This document shows positions 1 through 5,217 of a stretch of DNA of 11,497 nt, in pieces (position 1 is the first letter of the stretch; every line of letters begins with the position of its first letter). The stretch spans positions 1-11,497 of the forward strand of contig CAMWXM010000078.1 of the NCBI GenBank assembly GCA_947178195.1. Direction: 5' to 3'. The notes under the pieces were generated by a model. The model ran no database searches. It had not been told where the DNA came from and worked only from the letters and a program-made list of their open reading frames with translations. The stretch comes from an uncultured Ruminococcus sp. Its GTDB lineage: Bacteria; Bacillota; Clostridia; Oscillospirales; Ruminococcaceae. Position numbers and translations under genes: made by a program.

Positions 1-561
1 ATTGGCAGAATTATGACATGGGCGATGAATCGTGCCAACAATGTAATGTATAAGGGAATTGTTAATGAATTAGAAATTCAAGATAACCTTAGAATTCTTG
101 ATGTGGGATTTGGAAATGGATATCTCGAAACGCTGATAATTAAAAAGGGCAAATGTTACATTGAAGGGATAGATATTTCAGAAGATATGGTAAAAAAAGC
201 AATATCCATTAACCACAAATATGTTGAAGCTGGTAATATGAAATTCAAGCTTGGTGACTGTTGCTCTATGGATTATAAAGATGGGGCATTTGATGTTGTA
301 ACAACAATGAATACGATTTATTTCTGGGAAGATACAAGAAAAGGAGTGTCTGAGATATATCGTGTGCTGAAATCTGGTGGGGTATTCTATAATGCAGTTA
401 TCACAAAGGAGAATTTGGACAGCATTTTTTATACTAAGAGTGGATTTAAGAAATTTAAAAATGAAGAGTACGTAGAAATTGGTAGAGATGTAGGTTTTGC
501 GAATGTAGAAATAAAGCCATTAGGACATCAATATGGGTTGTTGGTTATTTATAGGAAATAA
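1..561 (+). CDS. Class I SAM-dependent methyltransferase, 5' end outside window
   Basis: This is a small-molecule-type class I methyltransferase that would transfer a methyl group from S-adenosylmethionine; the acceptor cannot be told. The reading frame is open from base 1, and the residues before the first ATG (position 13) read IGRI, which continues into MTWAMNRAN. Family members carry a similar Gly-Arg stretch near this point, preceded by about 20 residues, so the true start is probably upstream and the gene is partial. Counting from the ATG at 13, motif I is ILDVGFGNG (28-36), the acidic end of strand 2 is D54 in GIDIS, D82 lies in LGDCC, and FDVVTTMNTIYFWED (93-107) plus LKSGGVF (119-125) form the usual motif IV and post-motif region. 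No membrane segment is seen. Its A/T-ending codons look heavier than in the nfn operon, but this was judged by eye. The family call is solid; the substrate is unknown. Confidence 0.88.
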   Translation: MGRIMTWAMNRANNVMYKGIVNELEIQDNLRILDVGFGNGYLETLIIKKGKCYIEGIDISEDMVKKAISINHKYVEAGNMKFKLGDCCSMDYKDGAFDVVTTMNTIYFWEDTRKGVSEIYRVLKSGGVFYNAVITKENLDSIFYTKSGFKKFKNEEYVEIGRDVGFANVEIKPLGHQYGLLVIYRK

Positions 562-690
562 ACAATAGAGATAAATGCTTAAAAGAGAGCCCAGAATGAA
601 TTGTGTAAAACTATAAAATCGACAACAATCGCCAATGACATTATAGGACACTTCTAAAAAACTCTATCGTTTAGATATGCCCTATACTAT

Positions 691-748
691 AAAAATCTGG
701 AAGTAAAGACTAAAATGCATGCACAGCAGTCTTGACTTCCGGATTTTT
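691..748. terminator. Bidirectional terminator hairpin between convergent genes
   Basis: Arms 691-711 and 728-748 pair over 21 positions with one G-U wobble and one A-G mismatch, around a 16-base loop that contains the palindrome TGCATGCA. The stem is flanked by A5 on the left and T5 on the right, so it can end transcription from both sides: the methyltransferase on plus and the GNAT gene on minus. The GNAT stop codon (747-749) overlaps the outer end of the stem. The 129 bases between the methyltransferase stop and this hairpin hold no convincing gene. Confidence 0.75.
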
Positions 749-1208
749 AGTGATTACTTACCTTCTTATAAAAGCTCACATGTGAATCAAGCACATTAAA
801 GCCATTTTTCTGATAAAATTTATATGATGGTTTATCATTATCCGTTTGAAGAAAGATACCAGACAAGCCCTGCTTTTTTATATCTTCTTCGATCATTTTC
901 ATAAATCGTGAACCTGTTCCCTTACCCTGAATATCCGGAGAAACACAAAATTCCTCAATATTATAATTTGTTCCTTCCCACCAATGACGAATCATTCCGA
1001 TTGAAAGTGCGACTAACCTGCCGTTTACAAGAAGTCCGTAATTGAGAGAATGAAAAGAGCTTGAAATTTCTTTTACATATTCTGCCAGCTGATCGGCATT
1101 GCTCCAATTATCATTCCAAGGTTCTCCTGCAAAAGCTTTTTTGTATAGTTCCGCCATCTGAGGCAGATAGGATTCATCAAGTATAACAAATTTTTCTGTA
1201 AAATCCAT
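747..1208 (-). CDS. GNAT family N-acetyltransferase
   Basis: A 153-residue single-domain Gcn5-related acetyltransferase that would move an acetyl group from acetyl-CoA to an amine; the substrate is not identifiable. Motif A is clear: EEFCVSPDIQGKGTG (85-99), where QGKGTG is the pyrophosphate-binding loop for CoA. Motif B follows as IFLQTDNDKPSYKFYQKNGF (118-137), with the Tyr and Gly-Phe typical of the fold. The N-terminal part, with PWNDNW (30-35) and the WW pair (76-77), resembles a common small-GNAT group related at a distance to AAC(6')-type enzymes; that link is too weak to claim drug resistance. The ATG start has GAGG at 1217-1220, 8 bases upstream. The gene stands alone with its own promoter (1286-1314) and a terminator overlapping its stop. 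Confidence 0.9.
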   Translation of the reverse strand: MDFTEKFVILDESYLPQMAELYKKAFAGEPWNDNWSNADQLAEYVKEISSSFHSLNYGLLVNGRLVALSIGMIRHWWEGTNYNIEEFCVSPDIQGKGTGSRFMKMIEEDIKKQGLSGIFLQTDNDKPSYKFYQKNGFNVLDSHVSFYKKVSNH

Positions 1209-1285
1209 ATATTATTCCTCATCTACTCGTTCAAATTTAAGACAATACCGCTCACGATTTAAAATGTAATCTGTATTGCATTTTA

Positions 1286-1314
1286 ATTATATCTTATTTT
1301 TATGAAAAAGTCAA
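1286..1314 (-). promoter_or_regulatory. Sigma-A promoter of the GNAT gene
   Basis: On the minus strand, TTGACT (1309-1314) and TATAAT (1286-1291) are separated by exactly 17 bases. Transcription would begin near 1279, giving a leader of about 70 bases. The leader contains CAATAC and GTATTG, which could form a weak 6-bp stem. This promoter and the plus-strand promoter at 1418-1446 are divergent and lie in the gene-free stretch 1209-1562. Confidence 0.8.
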
Positions 1315-1354
1315 TCTGCCGAATGGAGTCTTGTGTCATGTCAAGCGATTATCA

Positions 1355-1400
1355 GGTTGAATATAATTAAAAATTACTCACATAAAATTTTTCATCAACC
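1355..1400. repeat. Imperfect inverted repeat between divergent promoters
   Basis: GGTTGA (1355-1360) is the reverse complement of TCAACC (1395-1400), and inside it AAAAATT (1369-1375) faces AATTTTT (1386-1392), with an unequal internal loop. It lies about 20 bases upstream of the -35 box of the nfn promoter and about 40 bases upstream of the GNAT promoter. It could be an operator or chance in A+T-rich DNA; there is no T-run, so a terminator is unlikely. Confidence 0.3.
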
Positions 1401-1417
1401 ATAATTTTGAAAAAAAC

Positions 1418-1446
1418 TTGCAAAAGCCATATTATTATGCTATAAT
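1418..1446 (+). promoter_or_regulatory. Sigma-A promoter of the nfnA-nfnB-yajC operon
   Basis: TTGCAA (1418-1423) and TATAAT (1441-1446) are 17 bases apart. Start of transcription is expected near 1453, which leaves a leader of about 110 bases before nfnA. Within the leader, CGATAAG (1523-1529) can pair with CTTATTCG (1538-1545) with one bulged base, placing a small hairpin just before the ribosome binding site at 1548-1553. Confidence 0.78.
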
Positions 1447-1562
1447 ATATCTTATCGAATATTTTCAGAATAGTTTTATTAATTCAGGATCTGTTGTTAT
1501 AGGAAAGTACAGGTGCAGTATCCGATAAGGACAGGTTCTTATTCGTAAAGGAGAAGAATAAT

Positions 1563-2381
1563 ATGTTTAAAATAGTTACTAAGCGTATGCTTAATCCTTC
1601 GGTTGTCTTATTGGAGATAGAAGCTCCGTTTATTGCAAAAAAAGCAATGGCAGGACAATTTATTATTTTCAGAATTGATGAAAAGGGAGAAAGAGTTCCG
1701 CTTACTATCGCCGATTACGACCGTGAAAAGGGTACGATCACTATTATCGCTCAGATTGTAGGAGTTTCAACGGAGCAGCTTGCTTCTATGGAAGAAGGCG
1801 ATGCGCTTTTGGACGTTGCAGGACCTTTGGGTATCCCTACCCATATTGACGAAAACGCAAAAAAGGTATGTGTTATCGGAGGCGGCGTAGGCTGCGCTAT
1901 CGCTTATCCTCAGGCTAAGGAACTTTTTTCAAAGGGTATCGAGGTGGACGTTATCGCCGGCTTCAGAAGCAAGGACATTATTATTTTAGAGGAAGAATTT
2001 AAAAAGCAGTGTAATGACCTTACCATCTGCACTGACGACGGAACATACGGCAAAAAAGGCTTTGTTACCGACGCCCTTAAAGAAAAAATCGAATCAGGCA
2101 GCAAATATGACGCCGTTATTGCAATAGGACCTGTTCCTATGATGAAGTTTGTATGTGCGGTCACTAAGCCTTATGAAATAAAAACCATAGTTTCCCTTAA
2201 TCCTATTATGATAGACGGTACGGGAATGTGCGGCGGCTGCCGTGTAACTGTAGGCGGCGAAATAAAGTATGCCTGTGTTGACGGTCCTGATTTTGACGGT
2301 CATCAGGTTGACTTTGACGAGCTTATGAAGAGAAATTCCACATACAGAGAGCAGGAACACGACTGCCGTATGTTAAGGTAA
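1563..2381 (+). CDS. nfnA: NfnA: FAD/[2Fe-2S] subunit of NADH-dependent ferredoxin:NADP+ oxidoreductase
   Basis: This 272-residue protein is the small subunit of the electron-bifurcating transhydrogenase NfnAB, which reversibly couples NADH and reduced ferredoxin to NADP+ reduction in the cytoplasm. It belongs to the ferredoxin-NADP reductase superfamily and is often annotated as sulfide/dihydroorotate dehydrogenase-like. RVPLTIAD (44-51) is the FAD-binding Arg-x-x-Thr segment, VCVIGGGVGCAIAYPQAK (102-119) the nucleotide-binding loop, and D218-x4-C223-x2-C226-x11-C238 matches the Asp plus three Cys arrangement reported for the NfnA [2Fe-2S] cluster. The ATG has AAGGAG at 1548-1553, 9 bases upstream. 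nfnB follows 50 bases downstream. A dihydroorotate dehydrogenase electron-transfer subunit (PyrK) is the main alternative, but the NfnB partner next door and the lack of pyr genes argue against it. Confidence 0.92.
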   Translation: MFKIVTKRMLNPSVVLLEIEAPFIAKKAMAGQFIIFRIDEKGERVPLTIADYDREKGTITIIAQIVGVSTEQLASMEEGDALLDVAGPLGIPTHIDENAKKVCVIGGGVGCAIAYPQAKELFSKGIEVDVIAGFRSKDIIILEEEFKKQCNDLTICTDDGTYGKKGFVTDALKEKIESGSKYDAVIAIGPVPMMKFVCAVTKPYEIKTIVSLNPIMIDGTGMCGGCRVTVGGEIKYACVDGPDFDGHQVDFDELMKRNSTYREQEHDCRMLR

Positions 2382-2431
2382 CACTAAATAATGCAGACAA
2401 TATAAAATAATTAAATCGGAGGAATTAGAAA

Positions 2432-3817
2432 ATGGCAAATATGGCGCCAAATAAGGTTACTATGCCCGAACAAGACCCAAAAGTCAGAGCAAGAAATTTT
2501 GAGGAAGTAACCCTTGGATATACAAAAGAAATGGCAATGGAGGAAGCTTCACGCTGCTTCAACTGTAAAAATAAACCCTGCGTTACAGGCTGTCCTGTAA
2601 GCGTAAGAATCCCTGAATTTATCGCTCAGGTAGCAGAGGGCAATTTTGAAAAAGCTTATGAGATAATTACCTCTACAAACTCTCTTCCAGCCGTTTGCGG
2701 AAGAGTCTGTCCTCAGGAAAACCAGTGTGAGGGAAAATGCGTAAGAGGTATAAAAAATGAACCGGTCGCAATCGGACGTCTTGAAAGATTCGTTGCTGAT
2801 TATATGATGAAAAATGGCAGTACTGCCGCATCAAAACCTGAACCAAACGGACATAAGGTCGCTGTTATCGGTGCAGGTCCTGCCGGTCTTACATGTGCAG
2901 GAGACCTGGCAAAGCTGGGCTATCAGGTAACGATTTTTGAAGCATTCCATACTGCCGGCGGAGTTCTCATGTACGGTATTCCGGAATTTCGACTTCCTAA
3001 GGCTATCGTACAGCAGGAGATACAGAAGCTGCGTGACTTGGGCGTAGAAATTATGCAGGATATGGTAATTGGAAAGGTTTTATCTGTTGATGAAATTATG
3101 GGTATGGGCTTTGAGGCGGTATTTATAGGCTCTGGAGCAGGACTGCCGAGATTTATGGGAATCGAAGGAGAATCCCTTATAGGCGTATGTTCTGCCAACG
3201 AATACCTTACACGAATCAACCTTATGAAAGGCTATCTTGACGATTACGCAACACCGGTCATCAAATCAAAATCAGTAGCGGTAGTAGGCGGCGGAAATGT
3301 TGCTATGGACGCTGCAAGAAGTGCGCTGAGAATGGGCGCTGAGCATGTATACATAGTCTACAGACGTTCTGAGGCAGAAATGCCGGCAAGAAAAGAAGAA
3401 GTTCATCATGCTAAAGAAGAAGGTGTTGAATTCTTGAATCTCAACAACCCTGTTAAAATAAAAGCTGATGAAAACGGAAGAGTCTGTGCTATGGAATGTA
3501 TTAAAATGGAATTGGGAGAACCTGACGAAAGTGGCAGAAGGAGTCCTGTGCCGATTGAAGGCTCAAATTACGATTTAGCAGTTGATACTGTTATTATGTC
3601 AATCGGTACTTCACCAAATCCGCTTATAAGAACTACTACAAGCGGACTTGAAGCAAACAAACGTGGCTGTCTTGTGGTCAACGAAGATATGCTTACCACT
3701 AAAGAGGGCGTTTATGCCGGCGGAGATGCCGTAACAGGAGCCGCAACAGTTATTCTTGCTATGGGAGCAGGCAAAACTGCCGCAAAGTCCATAGACGAAT
3801 ATATCAATTCTAAATAA
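2432..3817 (+). CDS. nfnB: NfnB (GltA-like): FAD/[4Fe-4S] bifurcating subunit of the NADP+ oxidoreductase
   Basis: A 461-residue homologue of the glutamate synthase small subunit, commonly annotated gltA; next to nfnA it is best read as the large NfnAB subunit, which carries the bifurcating FAD and the NADP(H) site. Eight N-terminal cysteines (C42, C45, C50, C54; C89, C93, C99, C103) supply the two [4Fe-4S] centres. VAVIGAGPAGL (143-153) is the first dinucleotide fold for FAD, VAVVGGGNVAMDAA (282-295) with RRSEAEMPAR (311-320) the second for NADP(H), and GVYAGGDAVTG (426-436) the C-terminal FAD contact. The start has GGAGG at 2418-2422, 9 bases upstream. No glutamate synthase large-subunit gene is nearby, which favours transhydrogenase over glutamate synthesis. 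yajC follows after 18 bases, so the genes are cotranscribed. Confidence 0.92.
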   Translation: MANMAPNKVTMPEQDPKVRARNFEEVTLGYTKEMAMEEASRCFNCKNKPCVTGCPVSVRIPEFIAQVAEGNFEKAYEIITSTNSLPAVCGRVCPQENQCEGKCVRGIKNEPVAIGRLERFVADYMMKNGSTAASKPEPNGHKVAVIGAGPAGLTCAGDLAKLGYQVTIFEAFHTAGGVLMYGIPEFRLPKAIVQQEIQKLRDLGVEIMQDMVIGKVLSVDEIMGMGFEAVFIGSGAGLPRFMGIEGESLIGVCSANEYLTRINLMKGYLDDYATPVIKSKSVAVVGGGNVAMDAARSALRMGAEHVYIVYRRSEAEMPARKEEVHHAKEEGVEFLNLNNPVKIKADENGRVCAMECIKMELGEPDESGRRSPVPIEGSNYDLAVDTVIMSIGTSPNPLIRTTTSGLEANKRGCLVVNEDMLTTKEGVYAGGDAVTGAATVILAMGAGKTAAKSIDEYINSK

Positions 3818-3835
3818 GCTTGGAGGAATAATAAA

Positions 3836-4252
3836 ATGCATAATTTAATTTTTATGGCTGCTCAGGAACAACAGAATCAGTCCACATCGGCAATGCTTCT
3901 GACAACATTCGGACCGCTGATCCTTATTGTTGTAGTTTTCTATTTTATTCTTATAAGACCGCAAAAGAAAAAAGACAATGAAGCTAAGGCTATGCGTGAA
4001 AACGTTCAGATCGGCGATGAGATTCTGACTATCGGAGGCATCGTTGGTATTGTGGTTAAAAAAACTGAAGATACGGTTGTGATTGAAACAGGCGGCGACA
4101 AAAGTAAGCTTCGTATAAAAATTGCGGCTATCCAAGAAAATATCACCCTTACCGAACAGGCAAAAGCTGCTAAGGCGGCTCAGAATGCTGAACGTATGGA
4201 AATGATAAGACAAAGAAAAGAAGAAAAGAAGAACAAGAAAAACAAGGAATAA
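3836..4252 (+). CDS. yajC: YajC, Sec translocase accessory protein
   Basis: A 138-residue single-pass membrane protein of the YajC family, which associates with SecDF and the SecYEG channel during protein export. One hydrophobic segment spans roughly residues 21-40 and is followed at once by the family signature RPQKKK (41-46), then by the soluble domain with NVQIGDEILTIGGIVG (56-71). The C-terminal 30 or so residues are a highly charged Ala/Lys/Arg/Glu tail ending in repeated Lys-Asn, slightly longer than in many homologues. The ATG at 3836 has GGAGG at 3822-3826, 9 bases upstream; a later Met (residue 7) has no such site. The gene is the last of the nfn operon and is closed by the terminator at 4254. 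Its usual neighbours tgt and secD are not here. Confidence 0.93.
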   Translation: MHNLIFMAAQEQQNQSTSAMLLTTFGPLILIVVVFYFILIRPQKKKDNEAKAMRENVQIGDEILTIGGIVGIVVKKTEDTVVIETGGDKSKLRIKIAAIQENITLTEQAKAAKAAQNAERMEMIRQRKEEKKNKKNKE

Positions 4253-4253
4253 T

Positions 4254-4291
4254 AAAAAAATGCACCCTGAAAAATCAGGGTGCATTTTTTT
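4254..4291. terminator. Bidirectional rho-independent terminator
   Basis: A perfect 17-bp stem: seven A's plus TGCACCCTGA (4254-4270), the loop AAAA (4271-4274), then TCAGGGTGCA and seven T's (4275-4291). It starts one base after the yajC stop and, read on the minus strand, ten bases after the stop of the small gene at 4302-4520. The strong G+C core with U-tracts on both strands makes it a shared terminator for the convergent transcripts. Confidence 0.95.
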
Positions 4292-4301
4292 CAGAACGAC
4301 A

Positions 4302-4520
4302 TCAATATATAATCTGGTCGGTCTTTTTGTTATATTTTACAATACGGCAAATCTGTTCACCTTTATAATATTCAGAATTTTTATAATAATTATATGCCTG
4401 TTTCATTGTTGTAAATTTTTTTGCCATATCTGAATTATGAAGTACTATCCTTTTATTATACACGTAGTATAAACTGTCGTCATTAGTAATTTCTATTATG
4501 TAGCATATATCATTATCCAT
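4302..4520 (-). CDS. Small protein of unknown function, 72 aa
   Basis: I do not recognise this family. The 72-residue product is rich in Tyr (11), Asn, Lys and Ile, has no cysteine cluster, no signal peptide and no membrane segment. It reads as short beta strands (ICYIIEI, LYYVYN, RIVLHN) around a helix with FTTMKQAYNYYKNSEYY (residues 36-52), and ends QICRIVKYNKKTDQIIY. It is probably real, because it has its own promoter (4582-4610), AAGGG at 4528-4532 seven bases before the ATG, and a strong terminator just past its stop. Its size and composition recall small phage-like or lineage-specific proteins, but nothing ties it to a function. Confidence 0.7.
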   Translation of the reverse strand: MDNDICYIIEITNDDSLYYVYNKRIVLHNSDMAKKFTTMKQAYNYYKNSEYYKGEQICRIVKYNKKTDQIIY

Positions 4521-4581
4521 TATAATTCCCTTCTTTTTTCGCCGATAAAAGCCTGTTCACATTTTTTATTCTCTAAATAAT

Positions 4582-4610
4582 ATTTTATCATAATAAAAAA
4601 ATTATTGCAA
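4582..4610 (-). promoter_or_regulatory. Sigma-A promoter of the 72-aa gene
   Basis: On the minus strand, TTGCAA (4605-4610) and TAAAAT (4582-4587) are 17 bases apart. Transcription would start near 4575 and give a leader of about 55 bases before the ATG at 4520. Confidence 0.65.
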
Positions 4611-4679
4611 TAGGATTTTATAATTTTTCCTTTAATTTCCTTGTCGCAATTTTAAAATTTCTGCATAAACTAAAATAAG

Positions 4680-4811
4680 CAGATATTCAGTTTTGAAGCA
4701 GCTTTCCAAAAGTGGCGCTTCAATGCTCCCTTCAGAAAAGCTTTTGGGAAGCAAAACTTTTCTCTGCTTTAATATAAATAAAAACTGCGGTATGCTTCAC
4801 CGCAGTTTTTT
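4680..4811 (+). ncRNA. Candidate small RNA, unconfirmed
   Basis: This gap between the promoter of the 72-aa gene and spoIIID has more pairing potential than plain spacer. GCTTTCCAAAAG (4701-4712) pairs with CTTTTGGGAAGC (4741-4752) over 12 bp with one G-U, and the stem can be extended by AGTTTT (4689-4694) with AAAACT (4753-4758) after a 6-base bulge. GAAGC (4695-4699) and GCTTC (4717-4721) offer a competing stem. On the plus strand the segment ends at a hairpin followed by T6 (4780-4811), which fits a terminator. A weak plus-strand promoter may exist: TTGTCG (4641-4646) 17 bases before CATAAA (4664-4669). Its 3' end would be antisense to the last codons of spoIIID. No known RNA family is recognised. 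Confidence 0.3.
4780..4811. terminator. spoIIID terminator, usable on both strands
   Basis: A perfect 12-bp stem, AAAAACTGCGGT (4780-4791) with ACCGCAGTTTTT (4799-4810), around a 7-base loop. On the minus strand the T5 run merges into TTTATATT and ends spoIIID; on the plus strand T6 (4806-4811) follows the G+C core. The last spoIIID codons lie inside the stem and its TGA stop (4797-4799) inside the loop edge. Confidence 0.88.
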
Positions 4812-5057
4812 CATCTTTTCATATTTCATTTTCGTTGCCATTCCGCCTCTGATATGGCGTTCACGTTTATTCTGTTCAAGGATCTTTTTTACTTCAGGAT
4901 AAAGCTGCGGTTGGATCTTCGGCAGTCTTTCACTTACGTCCTTATGCACTGTACTTTTGCTTATTCCGAATTTTTTTGCCGCCGCTCTTACTGTGGCATT
5001 ATTCTCCAATATATATTGTCCTAAAATTACTGCTCGGTCATTCGGCTGCCCTTTCAA
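4797..5057 (-). CDS. spoIIID: SpoIIID, sporulation transcriptional regulator (TTG start)
   Basis: SpoIIID is the small DNA-binding protein that, in the mother cell, activates or represses many sigma-E-dependent genes and helps switch to sigma-K. The 86-residue product matches the Bacillus subtilis protein along its length: TVRAAAKKFGISKSTVHKD (22-40) is the helix-turn-helix, SERLPKIQP follows, and the basic RHIRGGMATKMKYEK (67-81) corresponds to the C-terminal DNA-contact region. The tail after this is shorter than in Bacillus. The start is TTG: GGAG lies at 5066-5069, 8 bases upstream, and from this codon the N-terminus lines up with SpoIIID without a gap. No ATG exists in frame nearby. The gene stands alone, with a possible promoter at 5086-5093 and a terminator overlapping its 3' end. 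Its presence suggests that the organism can sporulate or descends from spore formers. Confidence 0.95.
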   Translation of the reverse strand: MKGQPNDRAVILGQYILENNATVRAAAKKFGISKSTVHKDVSERLPKIQPQLYPEVKKILEQNKRERHIRGGMATKMKYEKMKKLR

Positions 5058-5065
5058 TTAACTCA

Positions 5066-5069
5066 CTCC
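5066..5069 (-). promoter_or_regulatory. Ribosome binding site fixing the TTG start of spoIIID
   Basis: GGAG on the minus strand, 8 bases before TTG at 5055-5057. No alternative ATG or GTG with a binding site is seen in frame, so this site decides the start. Confidence 0.75.
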
Positions 5070-5085
5070 AATACACTTTTTGTAA

Positions 5086-5093
5086 ATTATATG
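5086..5093 (-). promoter_or_regulatory. Possible -10 box of spoIIID (sigma-E-like or sigma-A)
   Basis: On the minus strand the octamer CATATAAT differs at one position from the sigma-E -10 consensus CATACAnT, and it also holds a perfect sigma-A TATAAT. No good sigma-A -35 box is found at 17 bases, while an A/T-rich AAATAAA stretch lies upstream. Sigma-E control is known for spoIIID in Bacillus, so this reading is favoured but not proven. The leader would be only about 20 bases. Confidence 0.45.
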
Positions 5094-5110
5094 CTTGGAG
5101 TTTTTTATTT

Positions 5111-5175
5111 AGAAGTTGTTCTCATAGGCATATGCATTCATCTTTCCGTGAATTCTTCCTATGATAACAACTTCT
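5111..5175. repeat. Long inverted repeat between spoIIID and the EAL gene
   Basis: Arms 5111-5128 and 5158-5175 are complementary at 17 of 18 positions. The 29-base interior holds a second small dyad, ATTCA (5136-5140) with TGAAT (5149-5153). It lies beyond the separate EAL-gene terminator and just upstream of the spoIIID promoter. On the minus strand no U-run follows; on the plus strand the run after the stem is only T-rich. It could be an operator, a processed RNA hairpin or a remnant of a small palindromic element; no target-site duplication is seen. Confidence 0.6.
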
Positions 5176-5190
5176 TTGTATTTTTCAAGC

Positions 5191-5217
5191 AAAAAAGCAG
5201 TACAAAAGTACTGCTTT
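5191..5217 (-). terminator. Terminator of the EAL-domain gene
   Basis: On the minus strand AAAGCAGTAC (5217-5208), loop TTTT, GTACTGCTTT (5203-5194) and three further T's form a 10-bp stem with a T6 run. The TAA stop (5216-5218) overlaps the start of the stem, so there is almost no 3' untranslated region. Confidence 0.85.

Noticed and set aside
606..662. Eighteen-codon open stretch after the methyltransferase, which continues past one stop
   Set aside because: It looked like a possible decayed gene, but it has no ribosome binding site and I could not match it to any family.
747..1208. Aminoglycoside resistance role for the GNAT gene
   Set aside because: Only the general GNAT motifs are shared; no substrate-specific residues could be recognised.
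1451..1529. Long-range pairing of CTTATCG (1451-1457) with CGATAAG (1523-1529) as a switch in the nfn leader
   Set aside because: The expected transcript start (about 1453) falls inside the first arm, so most of the pairing would not exist in the RNA.
2432..3817. Glutamate synthase small subunit
   Set aside because: Sequence similarity exists, but the NfnA partner is adjacent and no large glutamate synthase subunit is present, so the transhydrogenase role is preferred.
3845..4285. Minus-strand open frame of 146 codons over yajC
   Set aside because: It is antisense to yajC and runs through the terminator stem; its Phe/Leu-rich translation is the complement of the Lys/Glu-rich yajC tail.
5111..5175. 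Cyclic-di-GMP riboswitch near the EAL gene
   Set aside because: The hairpin lacks the conserved bases of GEMM-type riboswitches and lies downstream of the EAL gene, not in its leader.
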